Assembly: GCF_012274275.1 (NCBI RefSeq)
Contig: NZ_JAANZA010000001.1
Span: 496,001 to 560,000, forward strand
Reading direction: 5' to 3'
Source of the DNA: Cryobacterium sp. BB307
GTDB taxonomy: Bacteria; Actinomycetota; Actinomycetes; Actinomycetales; Microbacteriaceae
DNA length: 64,000 bases
Shown: in pieces, positions 1-8,268 of the stretch
Numbering within the stretch: position 1 is the first letter of the stretch
Layout of the letters: each line of letters begins with the position of its first letter
The notes under the pieces: model-generated
Databases searched by the model: none
Told to the model about the DNA's origin: nothing
The model's input: only the letters and a program-made list of their open reading frames with translations
Translations under genes and position numbers: made by a program

Positions 1-737
1 CTGCCGGACTCGAGCGCCCGCAGCGCGTCGAGCAGCACCGCCGGAGCGACGTCGATGCCTCCCTCGACGGCCGCAACGAACGGCGCAGGGGTCTCGTCGA
101 TGAAGCCGAGTTCGGCCAGCAGATACCCGGGCACCGGCTCGGTGGCGAGTGATCCGTCACCTGCAAACTGATCGCTCACCGAGTCGACCCGGTCGATGAG
201 CCCCTCGAGTCGACCCGCGAAACCGGCGAGGTTCGCGCGATAGTCCACGGCACCGGCCGGGTCAACCTCGGCGAGTTGTGCCGCGAGCGCAGCGCTGAAC
301 GCATCGATCACATGCAGGTCGTACCAGACGTGCTCGTTGAACTCCCCGCTGTGCGAGTGGCCGTCTTCGCCGTGCGCGCTCTTCTCCGGCGCATCCTCGG
401 CGAACTCGGAGACCGTGAGCACCGTCGCGTCGGATGCCTCCAGCAGGTCGTCCATGAACACGTCATAGCCGCCGCCGTTCTCGATCACGACGTCAGCGCG
501 CGCGACCGCGAGCTGGTCGCGCGCGGTGGCCTCATAGCTATGCGGATCCTGCGCGACACCGGTGATTATGCTCGTCACGTCGGCGCGGTCCCCCGCGATC
601 GTGCGCGCGATGTCGCCGTAGACGTCGGTGGAGGCGACAATTCGGATGCCGTCGGGCGCGTTGTCCGCGCCCGGCGCCGCGCATCCGGTGAGCGCGACCG
701 CGAGCACACCGACCAGCGCGAGGGGAGTGGTCTTCAT
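1..737 (-). CDS. Zinc/manganese ABC transporter substrate-binding lipoprotein (ZnuA/TroA family), 3' end outside window
   Basis: Only the first 245 or so residues are visible because the gene runs off the left edge, so no stop is seen. The ATG start is at 737. The N-terminus is a lipoprotein signal with a lipobox LTGC (Cys19). His66 lies in a PHSYE motif, a metal ligand of the family, and a histidine-rich loop (residues 122-129) precedes an EHVWYD motif (135-140). This layout is typical of cluster A-I binding proteins that deliver Zn or Mn to a membrane ABC transporter. Permease and ATPase genes would be expected beyond the left edge. A Zur-type operator lies upstream, which favours zinc as substrate (inference). 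Confidence 0.88.
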   Translation of the reverse strand, partial: MKTTPLALVGVLAVALTGCAAPGADNAPDGIRIVASTDVYGDIARTIAGDRADVTSIITGVAQDPHSYEATARDQLAVARADVVIENGGGYDVFMDDLLEASDATVLTVSEFAEDAPEKSAHGEDGHSHSGEFNEHVWYDLHVIDAFSAALAAQLAEVDPAGAVDYRANLAGFAGRLEGLIDRVDSVSDQFAGDGSLATEPVPGYLLAELGFIDETPAPFVAAVEGGIDVAPAVLLDALRALESG

Positions 738-795
738 CAAAGGGACCTGTTCTAAGGGCGGGGTTGGAGACGCCCAGACGAAGATTACGTGCTAA

Positions 796-810
796 TGATA
801 ATCGTTGTCA
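796..810. promoter_or_regulatory. Candidate Zur box upstream of the zinc-binding lipoprotein
   Basis: The sequence TGATAATCGTTGTCA is an imperfect inverted repeat with arms TGAxAA and TTxTCA. It matches the AT-rich Fur/Zur-type operator used by actinobacterial zinc repressors. It lies about 60 bases upstream of the ATG at 737 and about 50 bases beyond the 3' end of the E2 gene, so the lipoprotein is its only plausible target. This is a pattern match only. Confidence 0.7.
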
Positions 811-863
811 AAAGTAAAGTTGCTGTCAAAAGACTCAGCAGCCAAGCCAGTCCAGGCGCGCGG

Positions 864-2174
864 TCAGTCGAGGAGAAGGGCGGGTTCCTCGATGATGCTC
901 GCGACGTCGGCGAGGAAGCGGCTCGCGACGTCCCCGTCGACCACGCGGTGGTCGAAGCTCGCGCCGAGCGTGGTCACGAAGCGCGGACGCACCTCACCAT
1001 CGACGACCCACGGCTTCTGCTTGATCGTGCCCAGCGCGACGATGGCCACTTCGCCCGGGTTGAGGATCGGCGTGCCGGTGTCCATGCCGAAGACGCCGAT
1101 GTTGGTGACCGTGATGGTGCCGTTCGCCATGTCGGCCGGCTGGAGCCTGCCCTCCCTGGCGACGTTCGTCATGTGCTCGAGCGCCTGGGCCAGCTCTCGC
1201 AGCGACAACTCCTGCGCGTCCTTGACGTTCGGCACGACCAGCCCGCGGGGGGTCGCAGCCGCGAAGCCGAAGTTGACGTAGTTGTGCACGATGATCTGCT
1301 CGTCGGTCCAGGTCGAGTTGACCGTGGGGTTGCGGCGGACGGCCCAGATCATCGCCTTGGCCATGATGAGCATGGGGGAGACCTTGATGCCCGCGAAGTC
1401 CGCCGATGCCTTCAGCCGCGCGACGAACTCCATCGTGCGGGTCGCGTCGACGTCGACGAACACGCCGACGTGCGGTGCCGAGAACGCGCTGCGCACCATA
1501 CCGGTCGCGATCGCCTTGCGAACACCCTTAACCGGGATGTACTCCTCCCGGTCGGCTCCCCACTCCGGAGTCTCGATATTGCGGAACACGCTCGCCTGCT
1601 GCGCATGCCGGATGACGTCGTCGCGGGTGATCTCGCCGACCAGTCCGCTGCCGGCCACCTCGGTCAGGTCGACCCCAAGATCCTTGGCGAGTTTCCGGAT
1701 GGGCGGCTTGGCGATGACGGACGTGGCGGATGCCGCCGGCACGGCGGTGAGCCGGCGGGTGCGCCGCTGGTTCCGTCGGGTTTGCGCAGCACCGGCCTTG
1801 ACCCCGTAGCCCACGAGCACGGCGCCGGGCTTGTCCTCCGGCTCGCTGGTCACGCTGCCCGCAGCGTCGGCGAGCTCGTCGCGCACGGTCTCATCGACCG
1901 GCGCGGGGGCATCCGGTTGCCCGCCGTCGCCCTCGGTGATGACGCGGATGATCGGCGAGCCGACGTCGACCGTGTCGCCTTCGGCGACCAGCAGCTCGCG
2001 CACAACACCCTCGAACGGGCTGGGCAGTTCGACCAGCGACTTGGCGGTCTCGATCTCGACCAGCACCTGGTTGATCGACACGGTGTCGCCGGGCTTCACG
2101 CGCCAGGAGACGATCTCGGCCTCGGTGAGACCCTCACCCGGATCGGGCAGGAGGAACTCTGACGTTGTGCTCAT
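864..2174 (-). CDS. 2-oxoacid dehydrogenase complex E2, dihydrolipoamide acyltransferase
   Basis: This 436-aa protein is the acyltransferase core of a pyruvate or branched-chain 2-oxoacid dehydrogenase. Domains in order are one lipoyl domain with the lipoylated lysine in ETAKS (K45), a flexible linker, a peripheral subunit-binding domain at about 154-190, and a catalytic domain ending with the HRVVDG active-site motif (H409, D413). It is the last gene of the E1alpha-E1beta-E2 operon, starting 10 bases after the E1beta stop. There is no dihydrolipoamide dehydrogenase (E3) next to it, so E3 must be supplied from elsewhere. The single lipoyl domain and the operon form fit a branched-chain (Bkd-like) complex better than the AceE-type pyruvate complex. 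Confidence 0.92.
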   Translation of the reverse strand: MSTTSEFLLPDPGEGLTEAEIVSWRVKPGDTVSINQVLVEIETAKSLVELPSPFEGVVRELLVAEGDTVDVGSPIIRVITEGDGGQPDAPAPVDETVRDELADAAGSVTSEPEDKPGAVLVGYGVKAGAAQTRRNQRRTRRLTAVPAASATSVIAKPPIRKLAKDLGVDLTEVAGSGLVGEITRDDVIRHAQQASVFRNIETPEWGADREEYIPVKGVRKAIATGMVRSAFSAPHVGVFVDVDATRTMEFVARLKASADFAGIKVSPMLIMAKAMIWAVRRNPTVNSTWTDEQIIVHNYVNFGFAAATPRGLVVPNVKDAQELSLRELAQALEHMTNVAREGRLQPADMANGTITVTNIGVFGMDTGTPILNPGEVAIVALGTIKQKPWVVDGEVRPRFVTTLGASFDHRVVDGDVASRFLADVASIIEEPALLLD

Positions 2175-2184
2175 TTCATGACTC

Positions 2185-3231
2185 CTAGTAGGCCAGCGCC
2201 CTGTCGACCGCTTCGAGCACCCGGTCTGCGTCCGGGAGGTATTGGGTCTCGAGCTTGGCCGGCGGGAACGGTGCGTCGAACCCGGTCACGCGCAGCACTG
2301 GCGCCTCGAGCGAGTAGAACGCCTTCTCGGCCACCGTTGCCGCGATCTCGGACGGGATGCTCGCGAATCCGGGGGCTTCGGAGGCAATCACCAGCCGCCC
2401 TGTCTTCTGCACCGATTCGAGGATCGGGCGGTAGTCGATGGGGGAAAGGGAGCGCAGGTCGACGACCTCGAGGCTCGCACCCTCCGCCTCGGCGATCTCG
2501 GCCGCCTGCAGCAGCACGCTGACCATCGCGCCGTGCCCGAGCACGGTGACGTCGGTGCCGGTGCGCACGACGCGGCTGGAGTGCAGCGGCGCGACGCTCG
2601 CCCGGAAGTCGACTGTGCCCTTCGGCCAGTAGCGGCTCTTCGGTTCGAAGAACATCACAGGGTCGTTGGAGCGGATCGCCTCCTGAATCATCCAGTAGGC
2701 GTCGTTCGGGGTGCTCGGGCTCACCAGTCGAAGGCCCGGCGTGTGGGCGAAGTACGCCTCCGGGCTCTCCTGGTGGTGCTCGACCGCGCCGATGTGCCCG
2801 CCGTACGGCACCCGGATGACCACCGGGAACGCCTGCGTCCCCTCGTGCCGGTTGGTGAGCTTCGCGAGCTGGGTGGTGATCTGGTCGAAGCCGGGGAAGA
2901 TGAAGCCGTCGAACTGGATCTCAACCACCGGACGGTAGCCGCGCATCGCGAGTCCGATCGCGGTGCCGATGATGCCGGACTCCGCGAGCGGGGTGTCGAT
3001 GACGCGCTTCGGCCCGAACTCGGCCTGCAGCCCCTCGGTGATGCGGAACACGCCGCCGAGCGGGCCGATGTCCTCGCCCATCAGCAGCACCTTGGGGTCG
3101 TCCGCCAGAGCCTTGCGCAGGCCGGCGTTCAGCGCCTTTGCCATCGGCAGCTCGGCGGTGGCCGGCGCCTCCGGTGTCTGCTCTGGATGTGCTGTGCGGA
3201 CCTGGTCCTGCCCGGTCACGATGTCGCTCAT
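2185..3231 (-). CDS. 2-oxoacid dehydrogenase E1 component, beta subunit
   Basis: This 348-aa protein is the beta half of the thiamine-diphosphate-dependent E1 heterotetramer. The MGEDIG segment (residues 51-56, with the conserved Glu) and the later [13 protein letters not shown] and TGFDAPFP segments are characteristic of TktB-type E1beta subunits. The first 30 residues are a low-complexity extension. Its ATG overlaps the E1alpha stop codon (ATGA), indicating translational coupling, as expected for subunits made in equal amounts. Substrate choice (branched-chain 2-oxoacids or pyruvate) cannot be settled from sequence. Confidence 0.93.
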   Translation of the reverse strand: MSDIVTGQDQVRTAHPEQTPEAPATAELPMAKALNAGLRKALADDPKVLLMGEDIGPLGGVFRITEGLQAEFGPKRVIDTPLAESGIIGTAIGLAMRGYRPVVEIQFDGFIFPGFDQITTQLAKLTNRHEGTQAFPVVIRVPYGGHIGAVEHHQESPEAYFAHTPGLRLVSPSTPNDAYWMIQEAIRSNDPVMFFEPKSRYWPKGTVDFRASVAPLHSSRVVRTGTDVTVLGHGAMVSVLLQAAEIAEAEGASLEVVDLRSLSPIDYRPILESVQKTGRLVIASEAPGFASIPSEIAATVAEKAFYSLEAPVLRVTGFDAPFPPAKLETQYLPDADRVLEAVDRALAY

Positions 3232-4340
3232 GCGTCACCCCCGTACGACTGCTCGTAGTCGGCGAGCCACGCCTTCTGCTCCTCGGTCACCGGATGCGGC
3301 TCCGAGTAGACATGGTCGAACATGAGCGCAGGGTCGGGCGTCGGAAGCTCGAGGGTGCGGCGGCGGATGTCGGCGGCGAAGTCCTCGGCCTCCGTCTTCA
3401 CGTTCTCAAAGAAGTTGTCGGTGGCACCCAGCGAGCGCAGCCAGGTCTCGTACCGGCTGATCGGGTCGCGCTCGGCCCAACTGGCCACCTCGGCGTCGCT
3501 GCGGTACTTGGTCGGGTCGTCCGATGAGGTGTGGGCGCCCATCCGGTAGGTGAGCGCTTCGATCAGGCGGGGGCCGGTGCCGCCGCGGGCCTCGTCCAGA
3601 TTGCGCTTGGTGACCGCGAAGCTGGCGAGCACGTCGTTGCCGTCGATCTGCACGCTCGGTATTCCGAAGCCCTCGGAGCGCTGGTACAGCGGGGTGCGCG
3701 ACTGCACGCTCACCGGAACCGAGATGGCCCAGTGGTTGTTCTGCAGGAAGAACACCTGCGGCGTGCGGTAGCTGGCCGCGAACACGAACGCTTCGCTCAC
3801 GTCGCCCTGGCTGGTGGCGCCGTCGCCGAAGTAGACGATGGTCGCCTCGTCCTTGTCCGGGTCGCCGGTCGGGTCGCCGTCGAGCGCGATGCCCATCGCG
3901 AACCCGGTCGCGTGCAGCGCGTGCGAGCCGATCACGAGCGTGTACAGGTGGAAGTTGCCTCGCTGCTTGGGGTCCCATCCGCCGTGGGTGAGGCCGCGCA
4001 GCATCCGGATGATGTCGATCAGATCGACCCCGCGGATCATCGCGATCGCGTGCTCGCGGTAGGCGGGGAAGATGTGGTCCTGCGCCCGGGTGGCGTAGGC
4101 CGAACCAACCTGCGCCGCCTCCTGGCCCATGCTCGGCACCCACAGGCCCATCTCGCCCTGCCGCTGCAGGTTCGCGGCCTCGACATCGAAGCGGCGCACC
4201 ACGACCATGTCGCGGTAGAACTGGCGCAACTGGTCGTCGTCGAGCGCGTCGATGTAGGGAAGATATTCGGCCGCGGCGCCGTCGGTGTTCAATCGTCCCT
4301 CTGGGGTGAGCAGCTGGACTGCCGATCGGGGTTCCGCCAC
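3228..4340 (-). CDS. 2-oxoacid dehydrogenase E1 component, alpha subunit
   Basis: This 370-aa protein is the catalytic alpha subunit of the decarboxylating E1 enzyme. The thiamine diphosphate/Mg motif begins at GDGATSQGD (172-180) and ends at NNHWAIS (201-207), with the usual spacing. The gene starts with GTG at 4340 and is the first gene of the three-gene operon. The upstream gap of 48 bases to the aminotransferase stop is short, so read-through from the aminotransferase gene is possible. Homologues are commonly annotated pdhA or bkdA. The separate alpha and beta subunits exclude the AceE type. Confidence 0.93.
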   Translation of the reverse strand: MAEPRSAVQLLTPEGRLNTDGAAAEYLPYIDALDDDQLRQFYRDMVVVRRFDVEAANLQRQGEMGLWVPSMGQEAAQVGSAYATRAQDHIFPAYREHAIAMIRGVDLIDIIRMLRGLTHGGWDPKQRGNFHLYTLVIGSHALHATGFAMGIALDGDPTGDPDKDEATIVYFGDGATSQGDVSEAFVFAASYRTPQVFFLQNNHWAISVPVSVQSRTPLYQRSEGFGIPSVQIDGNDVLASFAVTKRNLDEARGGTGPRLIEALTYRMGAHTSSDDPTKYRSDAEVASWAERDPISRYETWLRSLGATDNFFENVKTEAEDFAADIRRRTLELPTPDPALMFDHVYSEPHPVTEEQKAWLADYEQSYGGDA

Positions 4341-4388
4341 GCGCGCCTCGTTCTTTCGGTTCTTGTGCGCCCCTGACGACGCAAGCTA

Positions 4389-5489
4389 CTAATCTAACGC
4401 GGTGTTGCTGAGTGCCCTTGGTAGCTTCTCGACAACCTCCGCGGCGGCGGATACGAGTTTGTCGACAGACTCGGCCTCTCCGACGGACACCCGGATGCCG
4501 TCGCCGAGCATCCTGCCGACGATGCCGTGGTCGAGAAAGACGTCGTAGACGGCCTCGGTTTCTTCACCCGTGGCGAACCAGATGAAGTTGCCCTGCGGCT
4601 GCGGGGCACTCCAGCCCAGCGAGCGCAGCCGCTCCCACAGGTCGTCGCGGCGATCGACAAGTTCGGCGACGCGTTCGAGCAGCGTCGCCTCGTTGTCGAG
4701 TGCGGCCATCGCGCCGCGCTGGGCCGGCTCGGTGACGGACAACGGGATGGAGGTCGCGCGCACGGCGTCCAGGATGTACTCCGGTCCGATCGCGTAGCCG
4801 ATGCGCAGGCCGGCCAGCCCGTACGCCTTCGAGAAGGTGCGCAGCACAACCAGGTTGGGGTAGCGGCCGATCAGCGTGGTGCCGTCCACGGCATCCGGGT
4901 CGGTGACGAACTCGGCGTAGGCCTCGTCCAGCAGCACCAGCACGGTCGGCGGCACGGCCGCCATGAACTTCTCGAACTCGTCGGCGGTGACGATCGTGCT
5001 GGTCGGGTTGTTCGGGGTGCACACGATGACCACGCGCGTGCGGTCGGTGACCGCTGCGGCCATCGCCTCGAGATCGTGGCTGTGGTCAGGCCGGTTCGGG
5101 ACCATCACGCCGGTCGCACCGGCCACGGTGACCAGCCCGGGGTACGCCTCGAACGACCGCCAGGCGAACACCACCTCGTCACCCGGCGCAGCCGCGGCCT
5201 GGATCAGCGCCGCGAGGATGGACACCGATCCGGAGCCGACGTGGATCTCCTCGGTCGCGACCCCGAAGCGAGAGGCGAGCCGCTCACTCAACACCCGCGC
5301 CGCGGCATCCGGATACCGGTTGATCGATGCGCCCGCGATGGCCGCCAGCACCTCAGGGATAGGCGAGAACGGATTCTCGTTGCTCGAGAGCTTGAACGCG
5401 TCGGCCGGCGCCGGCTTGCCTTGCCGGTACGGCGCGGTGCTGAGAATCTCGGGCCGCAGCACGACTCGCGGCGAATCGGGGGACGTCAT
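4389..5489 (-). CDS. Histidinol-phosphate/aromatic aminotransferase (HisC-like, PLP class I/II)
   Basis: This is a 366-aa PLP enzyme. The open frame extends further upstream, but MTSPDSPRVVL at 5489 is the natural start, because the extension would overlap the divergent gene at 5548. The SNENPF motif (residues 36-41), the LDEAYAEF motif (187-194) and the Schiff-base lysine K221 in RTFSKAYGLAG are diagnostic of HisC-type aminotransferases. It stands alone rather than in a his operon, so it may be the second copy often assigned to aromatic amino acid transamination (PatA/HisC2) rather than histidine synthesis. It lies upstream of the 2-oxoacid dehydrogenase genes on the same strand. Confidence 0.87.
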   Translation of the reverse strand: MTSPDSPRVVLRPEILSTAPYRQGKPAPADAFKLSSNENPFSPIPEVLAAIAGASINRYPDAAARVLSERLASRFGVATEEIHVGSGSVSILAALIQAAAAPGDEVVFAWRSFEAYPGLVTVAGATGVMVPNRPDHSHDLEAMAAAVTDRTRVVIVCTPNNPTSTIVTADEFEKFMAAVPPTVLVLLDEAYAEFVTDPDAVDGTTLIGRYPNLVVLRTFSKAYGLAGLRIGYAIGPEYILDAVRATSIPLSVTEPAQRGAMAALDNEATLLERVAELVDRRDDLWERLRSLGWSAPQPQGNFIWFATGEETEAVYDVFLDHGIVGRMLGDGIRVSVGEAESVDKLVSAAAEVVEKLPRALSNTALD

Positions 5490-5547
5490 GACCTCAGCAT
5501 ATTCGGGCGTTTGCGGGCGAGCGGACGAGACCGGCATAGTTGGCGTC

Positions 5548-5946
5548 GTGAAGAGATTCCTCGTGCGGCTCATCGTCAACTCTGTCGCCCTGTGGCTGAC
5601 AACCCTCATCGTTCCCGGCTTCACGGTCGAGTCCTACGAGTCCGGCAACACGGTGGCGACGGTGCTCACCTACCTGCTGGTCGGGCTGATCTTCGGCGTC
5701 GTCAACGGCGTAATCGGAAACTTCATCCGCATCGTCGCGTTCCCGATCTACATCCTGACCCTCGGCATCATCGCGATCGTCGTGAACGCGCTGCTGCTGC
5801 TGCTGGTGAGCTGGATCTCCGGGCTGCTCGGCTTCGGGCTGCAGGTGGAGAGCTTCTTCTGGGCCGGCGTCTTCGGCGCCATCGTGCTGGGCCTGCTCAG
5901 CTGGCTGATCAGCATCCTGCTGCGGCCGATCGTCGGCAAGCACTAG
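5548..5946 (+). CDS. Phage holin family 4-like small membrane protein (PF04020 type)
   Basis: This 132-aa, almost wholly hydrophobic protein starts with GTG at 5548 (VKRFLVRLIVNSVAL). Four transmembrane helices are evident, with conserved family features LIVPGF near residue 20 and GVVNGVIG in the second helix. The family is named for resemblance to mycobacteriophage holins but is a chromosomal, widely conserved membrane protein of unknown role. It is divergent from the aminotransferase and ends inside the convergent hydrolase stop region (4-base overlap). A longer frame starting upstream at 4963 is ruled out because it lies antisense to the aminotransferase. Confidence 0.82.
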   Translation: MKRFLVRLIVNSVALWLTTLIVPGFTVESYESGNTVATVLTYLLVGLIFGVVNGVIGNFIRIVAFPIYILTLGIIAIVVNALLLLLVSWISGLLGFGLQVESFFWAGVFGAIVLGLLSWLISILLRPIVGKH

Positions 5947-7334
5947 TCGCGCACTGCGCGGAAGACCGTTGAGGTGACCGTGCCTGCCGATCCGGCGTCG
6001 ATGCTGGCAAGCACGCCCGCGATGCGGGCGTCGTCGGATGCGTCGACCAGGCCGGCGGTGTCCCGGTAGTTCGTGAGTTGGTGGGCGGGCAGCAGCTCAC
6101 CGGCTGTCGGTGCCTGCCCGTCGTACAGCTGCCGGCGGACGAGCACCGGCTGGGAGGACTCGAAGCTGCCGCTGAGCGCGGGAACCAGGTCATTGGTGTG
6201 CTCGATCGCCAGGTACGGGATGGTGTGGGGAACCGCGATTTGCCCGGCGGGAGCGCCGACCGTGACGAGCCCCTCGGTGCTGAACTGGCCGGATGCTGCC
6301 AGCCCAGCGGCGATCATCCCGCCCTGCGAGTAGCCGGTGAAGACAACCGCGGAACCCGGCTCGACGCCGGCCTGCCGCATGGCGTCCAGCACCGCACGGT
6401 ACGAACCGGAGTCGGCGCCGGCGAGCGCGCGCACGTTGCTGGTCATGTCCCAGGGCTGGCCGGCGGCTCCGGATGTGCCGGCGATGTAGACCTCGAACCG
6501 CGGCGCCTGGCCGGCGGTCTGGTAGCGGTCGATGCGCACCTGGTGCGGCTCGTCGGGGATCCGCCCGATGCGGTCCAGAGCACCGCGGGCTGGTGCGGCA
6601 TCCGGCGCCGCGTGCTTGTGCACTCTCACCGCGGACTCGGTGAGCACGCCGGCTGCCGCGCCCGCCGCGCCGAAGAATGCCGCCGACGTGTCGACACCGG
6701 TGACCCCGAACCCCTCGTCGCCGAGCAGCCGGGCGAGCATCAGCGGAACGCCTGCCCGGCCGGCGCCGACATCGTCCGCGCTGAGGACGCCCAGCCGCAC
6801 GAACTCGACGAACGCCGGGTCGGAGAGCACCCACGCCTTGGTGCCCAACCACTCCCGGGCGTTCTCGAACGCCCGCGCACGCGCTTCCTCGGGCAGCAGC
6901 AGACTGCCGGCCGCGGCCGCGGCGCCGAAGAAGATGGCGCCGTTCAGGGCGAGCACCGAGAGGATCGGGAGGAAGAAGCCGACACCGTAACCCAGCAGGG
7001 CGGCCAGTTCCTGGTTGCTGCGGGCAAGCATCCGCTCCTGTAACTCGAACTCGCTCGCAACGTTCGTCAGGCCACGAGAGAGGACGTCGGCGCTCTCCCG
7101 CGCCCGCGCGAGCGCCACGGTCGCGTCATCGATCGCCCGCTCCGCCAGCATCGCGCTGTAGGGGGCATCGGCGGCGACGAGCCCGGGCACGCCGATGAGG
7201 CGGTCGGCGACGGCGAGGTGGGCAAGGCAGCCGGTGAGTTCAGTGCTGAGGACGCGGTAGCGCTGTGCTGCCCTGACCAGCTCTGAGGTGTCAGCGCGGG
7301 TTCCGTGCGGGCCGATGACGAGATCATCCGACAC
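5943..7334 (-). CDS. Uncharacterised alpha/beta-hydrolase-like protein with helical N-terminus and hydrophobic segment
   Basis: This 463-aa protein starts with GTG. Residues 1-110 are predicted helical and resemble the N-terminal parts of ESX/WXG-associated proteins. A hydrophobic stretch at 113-147 could span or insert into the membrane. The C-terminal half is a serine-hydrolase fold: nucleophile S336 in GYSQGG, with candidate acid D382 (EHTNDLVP) and base H418 (PAHQLTNY) in proper order. The start overlaps the end of the small upstream gene by 11 bases, so the two are translationally coupled. I do not recognise a named family. The order helical domain, membrane segment, lipase-like domain suggests a cell-envelope esterase or a type VII-linked effector (inference). 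Confidence 0.7.
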   Translation of the reverse strand: MSDDLVIGPHGTRADTSELVRAAQRYRVLSTELTGCLAHLAVADRLIGVPGLVAADAPYSAMLAERAIDDATVALARARESADVLSRGLTNVASEFELQERMLARSNQELAALLGYGVGFFLPILSVLALNGAIFFGAAAAAGSLLLPEEARARAFENAREWLGTKAWVLSDPAFVEFVRLGVLSADDVGAGRAGVPLMLARLLGDEGFGVTGVDTSAAFFGAAGAAAGVLTESAVRVHKHAAPDAAPARGALDRIGRIPDEPHQVRIDRYQTAGQAPRFEVYIAGTSGAAGQPWDMTSNVRALAGADSGSYRAVLDAMRQAGVEPGSAVVFTGYSQGGMIAAGLAASGQFSTEGLVTVGAPAGQIAVPHTIPYLAIEHTNDLVPALSGSFESSQPVLVRRQLYDGQAPTAGELLPAHQLTNYRDTAGLVDASDDARIAGVLASIDAGSAGTVTSTVFRAVRD

Positions 7335-7662
7335 GGTTCGCCAGGGTCTCGGATGCGCGGCGGCTGGCTTCGATGGCTCGGTACAGCGCGTCGGTGGCTA
7401 GTGCGATTTCACGGGCCAGGGCGTCGAGTTCGATGTCGAAGGCTCGTCGCGACGGTCCGCTCCAGGCGGATGCGGCGATCGGCTCGTTGCCTCGCTCGCA
7501 GGCTTCCCGCACCCTGCGGTGCACGAAAGCGACCTGCACCGCCTGCCGTTCGAGTCTGACGGCCAGCGCCACCGCGGTCGCGAGAGCCGAATCCACCGCA
7601 ACCCCTTTCCACCGGCCCCAGTCTCCTGCTTCACTGGGTTCAGTCGCGATCGGCCCCAGCAT
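7324..7662 (-). CDS. WXG100-like small helical protein, hypothetical
   Basis: This protein is about 112 aa. The ATG at 7662 gives MLGPIATEPS; a GTG at 7689 would add nine residues, and neither has a clear ribosome binding site. It is all-alpha in character, with a W-S-G turn (residues 67-69) followed by a long helix. That is the arrangement of WXG100/ESX-type proteins, although the turn sits later in the chain than usual. It immediately precedes and overlaps the serine-hydrolase gene, like small partner genes of type VII substrates. A much longer frame (start 8127) exists but is antisense to the phosphatase and is rejected. Confidence 0.6.
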   Translation of the reverse strand: MLGPIATEPSEAGDWGRWKGVAVDSALATAVALAVRLERQAVQVAFVHRRVREACERGNEPIAASAWSGPSRRAFDIELDALAREIALATDALYRAIEASRRASETLANRVG

Positions 7663-7743
7663 CAACCCGAGAGATGTCGCGACAGGCACCGTGTGCGGGA
7701 GGAGTCGTCGCGTGCTTGCTACGAACCGGGGGAGAATAAGGCA

Positions 7744-8268
7744 ATGAGCTTCGATCGCGCGTTCGACGAGTCGGCGCTCTTCAGGATCTGCTTCGTGTGC
7801 ACGGGCAACATCTGCCGGTCTCCGATCGCGGAAGTCGTGTTCCGGGAGCTGGTGCGAAAAGCGGGTTATGCCGGATCGGTCGCGGTGACCTCCGCCGGCA
7901 CCGGCGACTGGCATGTGGGCGAACCATCCGACGCGCGCACCCTTGCCGTGCTCGATCGCAACGGCTACGGGGGAGAGGGACACCGGGCGCGCCAGTTCGA
8001 CGCCAGCTGGTTCGACCAACTGGACCTGGTCGTGGTGTTCGACCGCAGTCAGGAACGCATCCTGAAGTCCTGGGCGAGCAACGAACAGGATGCCGGCAAG
8101 GTGCAGTTGCTGCTCAGCTTCGACCACGAGCAGGCTGCAATGCTCGATGTGCCGGACCCGTACTATTCGGATGCGGCCATGTTCGACTCGGTATTGAGCA
8201 TGATCGAGCGCGCGTGCGCCGCGCTGTTCCGGCAGCTCGAACCAGGAATCAGACGGAGAGTTTCATGA
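7744..8268 (+). CDS. Low-molecular-weight protein-tyrosine phosphatase
   Basis: This 174-aa protein has the P-loop signature C-T-G-N-I-C-R-S at residues 19-26, where C19 is the nucleophile and R25 the phosphate-binding arginine. The general-acid aspartate is in the DPYYSDA motif (D138). It hydrolyses phosphotyrosine on proteins or exopolysaccharide kinases. The ATG at 7744 has a purine-rich GGGGGAG upstream. Its stop codon overlaps the purB start (ATGA), so the phosphatase is co-translated with adenylosuccinate lyase, although no functional link is known. It is divergent from the WXG-like gene. Confidence 0.9.
   Translation: MSFDRAFDESALFRICFVCTGNICRSPIAEVVFRELVRKAGYAGSVAVTSAGTGDWHVGEPSDARTLAVLDRNGYGGEGHRARQFDASWFDQLDLVVVFDRSQERILKSWASNEQDAGKVQLLLSFDHEQAAMLDVPDPYYSDAAMFDSVLSMIERACAALFRQLEPGIRRRVS

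Noticed and set aside
2242-3258. 338-aa frame antisense to E1beta
   Set aside because: It is an opposite-strand shadow; the E1beta gene has conserved motifs and coupled start.
7663-8127. N-terminal extension of the WXG100-like gene to 8127
   Set aside because: It overlaps the LMW phosphatase on the opposite strand and lacks family sequence; the shorter start is used.
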